Of a DNA stretch of 64,000 nucleotides, positions 10,881-23,600 are shown piece by piece (position 1 is the stretch's first letter; each line of letters starts with the position of its first letter). The notes beneath the pieces were generated by a model. That model was not told where the DNA came from. It did no database searches and saw nothing but the letters and a program-made list of their open reading frames with translations. Origin of the DNA: Siphlonurus alternatus (taxonomy: Eukaryota > Arthropoda > Insecta > Ephemeroptera > Siphlonuridae). Location of the stretch: contig OX463782.1 of NCBI GenBank assembly GCA_949825025.1, forward strand, positions 28,684,759-28,748,758, given 5' to 3'. The position numbers and the translations under genes are program-made.

Positions 10881-13800
10881 TATAATAAACAACCGCATTT
10901 AATCACTTTATAATTTGATTAATTTCAGTTATAATTTTGATATGCAAGTCCTTTAGATAGATTTATTATTATTTCTAGATGAAGCTTTGAATGTATTTAA
11001 ATTTAAAAGGTTACATTATTTATAGTAAAATTCAATGTGATCTGTGAGAGTATCATATAAAATACTTCAAAAATTGTAGTTTATCAATGCAAGGTTTAAA
11101 AAATCAATTGTAATGACATATTGTAAATAAACATTATAATTATGTTTCATGCTTATATACGTAATTATTATAGAAGTAATTATTATCAGACTGTGCACAA
11201 TTGTAGAAAAAAATTAAATAGAATATATAATAAAATTATAAATTATAAGAATGCTGATGCTTTTGAGAAAATAAATTATTATATACTAAATATTTTAAAA
11301 AAATTAAGTTATGGAAAATTATAGAGGACAATAGGCTATGAATTCATATCGTATATATTTATTGTTGTAATTTACTAAAACATGGTGGTAATAAAAATTA
11401 AGTCAGTATTTTTACAACAATACTATAGTTAAAAAAAAAATAAATTTCAGTCCAAAAATTTAAAAATATTTAAAAAATATTAGAATATTAAAAAAAGATA
11501 TTGTTCTCGTGAATATAATTTAGAAAATATATTTATAATTTTTGCATACAAAATAGTAAAATACATTGTTATATAATTAATTGTATAATATATAATATTA
11601 TATCGTGATAGTAAAACTTGTTGCAATATTTAGAAACAAATATCAAATTTTATACCTCTTCTACTATACATACATGAATGCTTTGATTAATTAATTATGA
11701 ATAAAAGAATTCTTTATAAATAATATAAAAACAAACTTTTTACTTAAACATATTTCTACATTGTATTATAAACATTAAATTTATAAAACAAAAACAGAAT
11801 GATAACAATATTCCAAAAAGGAATATAATAGTAAACATCATACATCAACATTTTGCTTGCGCTCATTTCTTGCTCCTCTGGTTTCGCGATTATTGTACGC
11901 CTCACTCGCTTCTCTTTGTTGTTAATGATATTAATATGCCGGCATTGTAGCGGAGGGATTTGCGAACACCGCAACAATGAATCATTAGGAATTAGCAAGA
12001 TATATAAAAACCTCTCTCTTGCAAGGGACGCGGGCTTGCAGGATTACGCGATCTCGCTCGCGTTAAGGATTAACAATTTATTTAACACCATGATCTTAAT
12101 ACGGTCGACGAAAATAAAACAAAAACTTAACGATAAAATAATAATAATTATAACAACAACAGTCATATATGCTTATTAATATTGTTTAAAATTTAAATTG
12201 TAGTAAATTTTTGTATATTCTTACTAAGGGCCATCTTTTTCCGTGGCATTGATTGTAATTTTGAGCTCTTGGTATTATCAAACTAACAATATATGGTAAA
12301 CTATCCAGTTTTAACTAAATCTCAATTTCTTATTTTGTCTAAAGAGATATCAACCTTATATACCAACCGTCACTTGTTTCGTGACAATCTTTCAGTAAAT
12401 TAACGCATTGATGGAAATATTATCGCATTTTTTTGCTCAGTTTGCTGCCTACATTTTTACTCCAAATGTTAACATTTTAACATTGCGGGATAGGGCAACG
12501 CCCCCCCCCCCCCCCCCCAGAGCCGCGAACTGGATCCGCCCCTGTGCTTTCCCCCCCCCGTTTTTAGACCAAGTATTATACCTCATTCTGGCCAGCAAAA
12601 TATAATTTGAGAGGTGAGGGAACGGGGTATGTTTTAGTGAGCAGGATAAAGTTATATAATGCTATATATATACGTATTATATGAAAATATAATTGATAAT
12701 ATTGTTTTAAAAGTTATCATTATAATTATATGAGGTGAATGCCTTTTTCTTAATATACAGTACTGACGGTCTTAAAATTTATTAGCAGATAATACAAAGA
12801 CGTTTAAGTTTATTAACTATATTGAGAGTACACATATATAGAGTACACCACATAATTTCAGTACATTTATGATGTTAAACCATTACGTTGTATACGTGAC
12901 AAAAAATAAGTCACGAAGTCCAATCTTTAGTAATATAAGCCATCATTAAATTTCATCATACATTCTGTAATAATCCGAGCTTTGACTTTGGCCTACATAA
13001 GCAATAAAAATTAAGCTTCTTCTCTAACATTGGATCAAAGTAAAGTCTACCATGATATAGCAGATTACCTAAAAAAAAAAAATTTTTTGCTCTAAAATTT
13101 CTTGATAAATTTTTTTATATATAAGGCAATAAATTTTTATATACTATAATAGTAATAAAAGTGCCGATAATATTAAAGTAGAAATAATAATTATTAGTTT
13201 ATTACCCCCTGATGGTGCAATATGGACCTTTTGAAGTTTGTTATATAACGAAAATTTTCTAGTTTATAAGGTTCATTTTCCTATGTGATGGTGGTGGGGA
13301 GAGGGAAACTCCCGATGCAAGATCATGTGGGTTATCACGGCAATGCTAAATCTCGGATTAGCAGTGGCTGGGGGGTCTGATAACGATAATATGCGCGGCA
13401 ATCATGAGATAACTGTACAGACCTCGGCACAAGTACGGGGATTTGATTCAAATTGCGTACTTATTTCAGCTTATCAAAGATTATAATATTTTAATTATTA
13501 TCATATAAATTTATTAATAATTTAATTAATTATATAAACAGGACTGAATAATTTTAAAAATAAATATTATAATTATATTCTTATCTTTTTACCTTTTTTT
13601 TTCCTTTTATATTTTAACTTAACAATTGACAACTTGCATGGTCTCTTAATAGCTAAGAATTGCTTTTTTTTTAAATCTTATTTATAAACGTATTCACCAT
13701 TGTTGATGTAATCAGAAAAAAAATTGAAGGGAATTCTCTATTCTATATTTACCTTTTTTAGGGTAATAAGAAGTGGGTGGGGGAAAGGGATCCTATGTAC

Positions 13801-14691
13801 AGTACTCTCCTTATCCGCAACCATTTCGGGGGTAGGAGATAAATAAATCCCCTTAGACCCCCTTCCACCCTCCTTGTGTACGCCACTGTCAAAGACTTTT
13901 GGTTATAATGTATACTCTAAAACAGTTTTGATATCACTATGGAATTTTGTAGGATAATCAATAACTAAATGTACGTAAGTATATATAATAAAAAATTACC
14001 ACATGAATTAGTGCAATCGATTTATTACTTATTAGTGCAAAATGAGCCATTTTAATCCAAATCACCTCCTTTGTACTCCAACTGTAATACGTAATTTAAA
14101 ACAACTTGAAGTGTTCAAAAAGTAATTTAAAGCTATGAGATATAGTATAGGTAGTAAATTATTTTGTGGCTTATATTTTTAATCATTTTATGATCATTTG
14201 CTTTAAAACAGAATACACATACGTGCGTAATCACAAAAATATAATCTTAAGTTTCTAATTTTATAGAAAATATAAAACAATAAATAAATAGTTTTTGGCA
14301 GTAATAGATAACAATTACTATAACTATAATTAATTAAACTATTTTAAAGGCATGTTTATTAATTTATTATTATATAACACGGAAGATTTTTTTTTCTGGT
14401 GAGATTAATTAGAATCTAATCTCAGTTATAGCGTGATGTGACCATAATCTTTGATAATTTGCAATCAGGTGACGTCATCATCGGCATTCCTGAGGGTACA
14501 AGACACTCTTGTTTGGTTAATTTAAAACACCCTGCAGCACAGAAGGTTAAAAATTAGAGGTGGCCTGATAATTGATTTTTCTATGTAAGGAACTGTAACA
14601 ATAGGATATAGATAACAAGAAGTGAGTAAGATGGAGATTGGGATTTAACAGGAATTTTGATAGGGACGTAGAATAGAGTAGTGACCTCAAA
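10881..14691. other. Gene-free AT-rich interval
   Basis: No supportable gene. Mostly AT-rich filler with short A/T runs. Small GC-richer patches lie at 11.87-12.06 and 13.26-13.44 kb. An 18-base poly-C run (12501-12518) interrupts a C-rich patch. The block at 13.77-13.90 kb (CCCCTTAGACCCCC, TGTACGCCACTG) looks like a dispersed-repeat remnant. TGACGTCA occurs at 14470. Confidence 0.6.
12501..12518. repeat. Poly-C run
   Basis: Eighteen consecutive C residues in a C-rich patch. Length is prone to sequencing and assembly error. Confidence 0.9.
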
Positions 14692-14982
14692 ATTTTTTAT
14701 TGCAGAAATGGATAGAGCGTGCAAAGTTATGCTACCCTCATTTTTTTCAGATTTTTTAGAGCCCGGGAACTATTTTTAAAAAATTATTGAAAGTTCTTTT
14801 TGTGACGTCACGATACGCCGCTCCTTAAAAAAAAGATAGGACTTGCCGCCGCGTGACGTCACAAAAAGAACTTTCAATAATTTTTTAAAAATAGTTCCCG
14901 GGCTCTAAAAAATCTGAAAAAAATCAGGGTAGCATAACTTTGCACGCTCTATCCATTTCTACAATAAAAAATTTTGAGGTCA
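14692..14982. mobile_element. Foldback/MITE element, family A copy 2
   Basis: A 291-bp near-palindrome. The shared core (GAAATGGATAGAG to the central TGACGTCAC pair at 14813 and 14854) is very similar to the copy at 8347-8667. The outermost arm sequence (TGACCTCAAAA, inverted at both ends) is different from that copy. The arms are nearly perfect, suggesting recent origin or ongoing homogenisation. Non-coding. Confidence 0.87.
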
Positions 14983-17204
14983 ATACTCTATGTATATTGT
15001 TTTGTTATATACTTGTCATTATATTTTCTTTTCTTGCAGCAATTCCATACTGCATAATTATGTATGCCTGATATTATATGTGCAATGTAAGAATGGGATT
15101 GATGAAACCTCACATCAATAAATATTAATTTCGATTCATTGTGTCTTTGAATATGATTACTATAAAAGAATACTTCTAATTAAGTATAATATACAGATAA
15201 TAGAGCATGCTCCCCAAATTATTTTATTTTTTTAAGTCTCCTGTTCGATCCAAGTCATCGATAACAGCTTGTAGGCAAATCGTTCACATCATTTTATATG
15301 TTAAAAGACTTAAAAGTTAAAACTATTAAACGTAAGAACAACAAAATAATGTACATTAATTAGTGTGTGTCAATAAAGTTAATTGAATAAAGCTCAGATA
15401 AGGTATTGTTACATGGATTACTTTTTTGGTGTACCGATGGGGGCTCTAAATTTGCCTATGATTTTACCTAACACCGATGATCTTGATATGGCAACAACGT
15501 TTTGACTTTCCATTCAAATGACTGATGATAACAAAAATCAAAGAGCTTACCATACAGACACTATTGCAACATCTCCAAATTCTATGAAATAGGCATATCT
15601 AAAACCCTCATCAGTACCATCACTTATGTGATATTGATGATGTTTTATGGTCTTTTTCTTTGCTGATTGACGTATTTTCAACAAGTTTGTGCTTAAACTA
15701 CTCTGACGTGTTTATATTAATCAAAAAGTAATAAAATAATTGTAAATTACAAGATTAAAAAAAAAAGTTCTGAATGACCTGTTCCACTATTAAATCTATG
15801 TGGATTATATACAAAGTTACTTAATTATTCTATAGTTTACATTATAAATTGACTCATATTAACTATTTGACTAAACATTACCATATTGATTTTAAATAGT
15901 ATATGTACACAAATCATTCATCATGAAACAGTTTTATTAGTAAATAATATATTGTATATAAAATAATATATGAAGCGTGTAACGCTGGGTTACATATAAA
16001 GTAACTAAAATTAGAATCACAACATATTATAAATTTAAACAATCTGTGAATTAATGTAATTTTATTACCGTATCGCTTATATAACATCAATTTAACTTTA
16101 TATATATATATATATAAATTCGTTTTGTTAAACTTATTGATTTAATGTTAAAGTGTGAAATGGTAATCAGTCACACAGAGAGAATATGGCCTGTTCTCCC
16201 ATATAGTAATAATGGGTTAATTGTAGTGATAAATGGGCATTCCATTGTTGCGAATCAGCAGCCCCTTTATCACTAAAGTCTCCCTTTTTTTTTCTCCCTC
16301 TATGTAGGATGCTCAATTGATGACGCGCCCCCCTCTAGTTACGTTATATAGTGAGTTGTGAGCTTCCGGTGTTTGCCGCCAGAGCGTCTCGCCCTCACTT
16401 AATCCCGTTGATCTGCTGCGTGATATAACCCCCTCAACTTGGTGGTAATAATAATAATAATAATAACTGAAAATATACAAACACATGGCGTATGCAGGGA
16501 GACAGTTAGGGTTCTATATATGATGAAGCAGCACTTGTGGCATTGAATTTCATTTTTATGTCATAAATATAATTAAATTATAGTCTTTGTATATATACTG
16601 CAATTATAAATATTATATAATAAAATTAGTATTCTAGTAAATAATTATATATCATTAACAGATTCATATAAAAAATAGGAATAAAAATGATAAAACAGTG
16701 GAATAAAACATTAAAGAATATTTTTACCTGTTTTAATTTTTAATAAATTTCATTGAGGGGTCAGAATATTTAAACGAAATTCCTAATGAAAATGCCTTTT
16801 TTTAGTTTTTTAATTCCAAATTTGATTAATTACAGCACTATTTTCATTTAAATGCTAAAATCGCCATTGCTTATAACTCATAATTTTTGTTTTTCAACCT
16901 ATTCTTTAGAGGTGAAAAAACAGGATCACAAGTCATATTCACTAGACTTGAAACATGATAATAAACTAGACTTTATATACCTGAAAAGGTTTTTTAAACC
17001 CGTTTGATCGCCATGTCATCTTTTTACTAATCATTCAAAACTGTAACTAATATTATTATTGCTATATTTTATTTCTCGATTATGATGTTATAGAAGCTAA
17101 CTAGACCTTCTCTGCAAATTTTCTTGAATTAAAACTTGTTTATGAATCTATTATAGTCCTTAAATCTGCTCCTCTGAGTGACAATAAAATTAATTCCAAG
17201 AAGT

Positions 17205-17420
17205 ATTATTACGTCACCGTGGAAGACGTGTTTTGCATCTCAAGATTGAGCGGCGGCCTTGCTTAACTTCTATTTTTATCCCCGCGGTCACAACGTGGGC
17301 CGGGGTGAGATTTGCCCGAGGGCGAGACGTCCACAACCTTTGACCTGGCCGCCCACCAGGGCACGTGAGCACCACGTCGGAAGTGCCAATCAGGACTAGT
17401 GGGAGTTCACGTTACCCTGT
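17205..17420. other. GC-rich islet
   Basis: CpG-containing block with CACGTG (in GGCACGTGAGC) and the GC-rich runs CCCCGCGG and GGCCGGGG. No open frame of interest. Candidate regulatory DNA. Confidence 0.3.
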
Positions 17421-18760
17421 CACTTTGTCATCAGGGTCAATTAACACTATTTTCAAATGAATCATTTTACTTATTCAATATTGACTCATTGATTGTCATT
17501 TTTTTATTACATGAATCAAACATATATTATATAACTCATCACATGATGTAACTGTAATACGTAATTTTAATGATAAATTTACTGTCTAAGTGATAAAAAA
17601 AATAATAAAATAGTCTGGCGTGTTATAATTTGATACAGGAAATAAAAAAGAGTTTTTTTTTATTACTTTTAGCCTGCATCTGACACGCCATAATATACAT
17701 GTATATACAAGTTATTTTTATATCTGTAAAAAAGAGATTTAATATCAGAAGGGATAGGAAAGAGAGAATTAATTGAGTAATCGGGAGGGACAAATCATCT
17801 GTCGAGGAGGGCCATCTGCGCGTTGGTCTTCAGTGTCACCGCTATTTTCTCCACGGGATAACGCAATAACGCGATCAGCCATCAACAGCAGCATGTCAGC
17901 TGTTAGCCCGCACGGACCTGCAAATTACACCAGCTTGGACGTAAATGCGAATTTATTTAAGTCCATAAATGACCTTAATTTTTTTTAAAGATAAATAGGC
18001 TTAAAGTTATAATCAAAATTTATCACCTTAATTAATTTGATTGATGTATTTTTTCTTACTCAATTTAGTTTATTACTATATATATACCTATATCCTATAA
18101 AACACATGTTGCTAGTTTTTATTTCTGAATACTTGCAAGCTTGCAAGGAATATACGTAATTAAATACACAAGTTGGAAATTGACAAAATAATACTGTTAT
18201 TGCATGATGAGTAAAAAATATCGAATAACTTGTATTGATTTAATTTGATTTCACAACGCTGCATAAACTATTTCTAAAAAAAATGTCACTTCTATATTGT
18301 TGCAAAAAAATTACAAAAGAATTTTTTTATTTTAGATAAGGATTATATTAATTTACTAACAGCACTGAACCTTCTTAAAAATAAAATAATTTTAGAACTA
18401 ATAATAGAGTCTCTTCAGTTAATGTATAATTTGTAAGGTAAAGATATAAAACCTGTTATATTATTTGGAGATGTACCGTATTAGTATATTTATTTATTTT
18501 TTATTTTATTCATTTGAACTTTTAGGCTGTACAAAACAAACATATATATAGGTTCGATCACGTCATAATTGATTTCTGAAAAAAAAAAAAACATATACAG
18601 GCAAAACAAACACCAACATGACACACAATATGAATGAAATAATAAAAAAATTAAAAAATATCTGGCTTGATCATCTCAATATTACCAAGGGGGGTAAAGT
18701 TACCTTATCCACCTTGGCTAATTAGGTAACAAAATTTCTCATTCAAGATTTTTCATTGCT

Positions 18761-18808
18761 CCTGCTGTATATGCAACCTGCTTCATTTGAATGCTTAACA
18801 AGGCAATA
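18761..18808 (+). repeat. Dispersed-repeat fragment (family B)
   Basis: Contains CCTGCTGTATATGCAACC followed by CATTTGAATGCTTAACAAGG, matching parts of the fragments at 9753-9783, 33382-33441 and 38046-38103. Confidence 0.45.
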
Positions 18809-20419
18809 TGTTCTGGTATAATGAGGACATATATTACTAGTTTGAGTGTAACTTTCCCAAATCTTATAACTAAACATCGAGACAATAGACAGAGCACATT
18901 AGACGATGTTTTCCGATTTAATTAGCAGGTTTAATTGGGGTCTAAATTTATTCCTCTCTGCGTTGTCCGTTCATGGCGACGGTGGCGCCCACTATTCGTC
19001 TGGTCACTCGGCGTGGGGGGGCGCCTTCTCTCGAGCGTTGAAGAGCGTGGGGGTGACACACGCCCGCAGCACGCGCCCTCGTGGGTGGCGGAAACCTGAG
19101 GAGAAGTCTGAGGACAATAATTGTGTGACAGGTTCAACTTAGCTCTGTACATGCCAATAAAACTAATCAATCTCCGCCCACTTGTCATTCAGTCAAATTC
19201 TCAACTCCTAAATAATTCCATACTTGATATAATTTGTAAATGTCAATTCAGTTTAATATTTTATAAGACATTTCCCTTATATTTATTGTTATGGGCATCA
19301 CCATAATGGCATGCAAGTAATATTTGAAATATACAAGTAATGTAAACTGACGTTAAAAAGGACATAAAAATCAATTTCACAACTTGTTACAATTCCAGTG
19401 ACATAAAAAGCTAATTTTTACTTATTTTGGTTTATAAGCCAGTTTCATCTTAAAGTATCAAATATTGAAGTTAAATTATTATAAACATGTTATTTTTCCA
19501 AATATCATTAAATAAAAAGTAGAAAATGTTTTTATTATACCAAATTGTTTTCATTTGAAATCATAAATAATTAGAGAACAATATAAATAAACTTAATTAA
19601 CAAGAGTTAATTATTTTGTAAATATAATTAAATTAATTATACATTACAATGACACGAGATCAAAACACAGAGACATGTTAAAATGAAGCAAATTACACAA
19701 TAGGCTATACTGTTTGTAGCTTATTACATATAAATCCTATACTAATCCAAAAGTTTCCCGACATCACAAACTATACTGTTCTCGTGATATTTTACCACAG
19801 CCACCTGTCCCTGATACAAGTTTAAGCAGAGGATGAGGGATATAAGCTAAGCGTGTGTGCATACATAACAAATGTAATTTGAAACCACTTTAATTGGATA
19901 TTTAATCAAATCCTCATCATTCATGTGACCATGCAAACAGCTCAGTCTCTGGTCGTCATATCAGCGGCCGGGCGGGACTAAACGTCAAATCATTAGCCAC
20001 TATGTGACGTCATCGTGTGACGAGAGGTTTTATAGAGCTCATTATTATATGTAATAAAATAGAAATATGGTCATTAAAGCAAGAAAAAGGTAACAATATT
20101 TCACCATGATTTACATATTAGTTAAAAATTAATATATTATGCTGTTTCTGAGCTACATTTAATTTTGTTTTAATTTTAAAAATATTCAATTATAATACGT
20201 CTGAATTCAAATAATTTAATTAAATCTAGAAATCATATAATTTTAAATAACATAAAAATTCAGTCCCCCTCCTCCATAAATCATAATAAAAAAATCATAC
20301 TCAAAAGTAATTAAAATTTCAATAATTGCAATACAATTATTATACATTGTATATGATACAGTACACACGTCATTATAACCCCATCGTATTATCACATGAG
20401 TCTTAACAAATCAATTACG

Positions 20420-20655
20420 TCACATAAACTTTTTGTTTGATCTTTACCGCCGTCGATCCTCAATCACGTGACTCACAGACTGAGGAAGCGGTGACCTGTA
20501 ACGTCACAAAAAGGGGGGCGGGGTCAAGCTAGGTGACTCTAATTGAGAAGAAGAAAGCTTCATTTCCGGCCGCCTAGCTCTAGTCTGACCTCCCTCCTCT
20601 CTCAAGCTGGACGCGCACCATTAAGCGCGCGTTCACTTGGATTAATTAGTCCTGC
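20420..20655. other. GC-rich islet
   Basis: Holds CACGTG with an adjoining TGACTCA-like half (CACGTGACTCA), AACGTCAC, a GGCCGCC block and GCGCGCG, then homeodomain-type TAATTAG sites. An open frame covers it but lacks splice signals or family resemblance. Candidate enhancer. Confidence 0.3.
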
Positions 20656-23600
20656 TCCAATTTACCAGTTTGCCTTAATTAAAAGCACTCATCTTATAGC
20701 GTGGTCAAGTATATATATAGAGATAGAAACATATAAAGCCAGATGGAGTTTATAAAGAACAATCATATTAAAGGAAGCTTGATTGAAACAATAACAGACG
20801 TTGTAGTAGTATATATAGTAAAGAAAAAACCCAAGCTATAGCGGAGATATATAAGAAGTTTGCATCGTTCTCTTTATACAGGGGACGAGTCAAGTTTCAG
20901 AACTAACAACTTGTGCAATGTATTCTACAGGCAATATGCAGTTTCATAGATTATTGTTTGTTAACAATTTAATTATCATTCGAAAACATGAGAAACTTTG
21001 TCAATTATTATTGTAATATTAACTTTTCTTCCAATTATTTTTAACTTCTTTTTTAAGTGTCATCAATGTAGAATAATATGATACACTGTATAATAGTTAT
21101 TGGTAAACTATTTTAATTTTTATTAACACTTTTTTTTTTTTAAATTTCACTAATTATATTGCATTAAAACTTGTGACAAGTGACATGCAGGTATTGAAAC
21201 AGGCACTATAATAAGTACATTTTCACTATAATATTAATAATTATTGAATTAGCAATTGTAATTAAAATTCACACTAATTAGGTGACACTCGCGTCGATCG
21301 TCACCTTTGAAAATTTTCCACTTACAGACGTGTTAATCACCATGCCCTATGTTTTCCTTACGAGGCATATAGGACCATAACAAGACTGCAAAGGGAAATA
21401 TTCCGAGGCGACGAATGTACATACTTATACCTTTATAAGTGCATGTGTGCTCTGCTGTTATAATAAACTAGGGCTAATTTTTGCAGGTTTATATCATGTA
21501 TTATTATGATGCATTAATACGAACCACCCCTTCTAGAAAATTTATGTATCATAACCTCAAACCTCAACATTTTAATTCTCTCCCTCTTCCCTCCCCTCAC
21601 CCCCCATCCCGACTCTGATACACTGTAAAGCGTCATCTATCTATTTCCGTTTGCTCGAATGACAAAGACTGATACAACAACACAGGTCCGGCGTGTGATG
21701 CGAGCGCGGTGGTGCGCGGACAGGTGACCGGCGATCGCGGCTGCGGTTTGGGTCAACACTGTCCCCTCACCTCTCGCACTCACAGCCATCAGGTTCCCTA
21801 CTACTGCATGCTTCACCAACAACACAAATACAAAACAAAACCAAGCTGACTTTTAACCGCAACATCAACAATGAATTGAGATTAAAATAATATTTTATAT
21901 GTAAATATTTATAAACATAATAAAAACAAGGCAAACTGTTTCACATAGCTACAAAGGTTATTTCTACTTTATAAGTTTCCATGCAATAATATTCCATATT
22001 CCATAATATGTATGAAAACTCCCATGTCAGTGTTATAATTTTACTGTACGATGTTTTTGTTTATGAATTATAATCAACACAAAACAAAAATGGAGTTATG
22101 TTATTGCGTAATTGTAAACAAAAGTTGATACGTAAAATGGAAACGAGGGCAATCACCTTTAACTCCCCTTCCCCCTCAAATTATGTATCGTCATCTTTTA
22201 CTCCCTTCTGGCTTGCATCAGCCTTTGGGTATTTTAAAACAATTGTTCCATTTTTTTACAACATTTTAATGATAATTTTTATTTATATATACGTGTATTT
22301 AAATTTAAAAAAGTTGTTAAATATTTCCAATTAAAAGCTCAATTAATTTAAAAAATATTCGTTTTTAAAATACTCTGTGTTTTTTTACCAAGTTTTCAGT
22401 ATAATTTTTCGTGTCAGGTCCGCCTATAAAGTAAAAATCTTGCTATAGCACGTCCATAAAGCTCGCGGTATTCAGCGGTTGCTCCCGGCCTGCCTGCCTG
22501 CAATCAATCAATGCGGGGCCTGCGTGGCGTGTTGTTTAACGAAGCGGCAACCGCACGTGTCTGTGTGGGTGCATGGGGGGCGTGCCGCCGAAATCAGGAA
22601 AAATCCCGCATCAGTCGGCCTCTGAGGAATACAGGAGATCCGCGAGAGAGCAACTACCAAAAAAAGCTACTAATCAGATACGTCCTTGCCGAAAAGAAAT
22701 AATATTATGTAAAAATGTTAAAGGGAAAATAATATCAATATAGAAATTCATAACTTATTAAAAGCTATAGTTAAAAGTATATTAAGTTCTAGGTTGACCT
22801 TCTTCCAGTATATAGTAGCAATATCGTTTATAATTATTTAGTTAACAGTAAGAAAACGATCTGATCCTTCTTGAAAATTGAAGAAATGGCAGTTTGCAAT
22901 TAATAGATCCATAGAATGTCCTTACGTTTTAAAAAAAAAAATGTAGTGGTATAGCAGGGAAAATATTCGAAGGAGGTTCTTCGCCTTTCAGGGGTAGGAG
23001 GATGCTTTAAGAAGTGTACGGGGGTGGAGGAGGGGAGGAAAGTTTTTTCCTATGTATCTCCTCTCCCCCTTGTCAATCTCACTACTGTTAATCGATTCAA
23101 AATCAGTTAGATGAGCTTTATGTATCTATTGTATAAATTGATTGATTAGTAATCTAAGTTTTTCAGTGCACAATGTCATGGCATCTATACTTCAAATAAT
23201 ATTATACCAGCATTGATTTTTGTTTTTAAATAGTTGATTGCTAAAAAAAAAACATTAACGATATAGCCGTTAATGTAAATAAATAACTTTTCATTAAAGT
23301 TAATGCTTTAAAATTTGTTAAATATGAATCAAAACAATTAAAATACCGTAATAAAACTAAATCAAATTAGTTCGAATAATAATCAGCGCCTGAGATTTAG
23401 GCAACTGTTTCTTGTTATGTGCTCCTCTGGTTGCATAATATTTAATTTTTAAAGGGGTAAAAAAATCTATAATTTTAACATGAAATATTATAGTGATTTT
23501 ATTACCATATGAAAAGCATAGAATATATTTGGTTAAGAAGGTTACAATTAGTTAAGACGGTAATTGGTGTGAATGAGAGTGGACAGTAGAATGAATGAGG

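Larger units (their letters stand above)
14983..20419. other. Gene-free interval with scattered islets
   Basis: No supportable gene. AT-rich, with an (TAA)n run near 16446-16466, a short AT run near 16100, and GC-rich islets at about 16.32-16.43, 17.21-17.42 and 18.96-19.11 kb. A TGACGTCA lies at 20005 beside a GC-rich patch at 19.95-20.03 kb. A family B repeat fragment is at 18761-18808. A 78-codon open frame at 18906-19142 and its opposite-strand partner have no coding support beyond being open. Confidence 0.55.
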
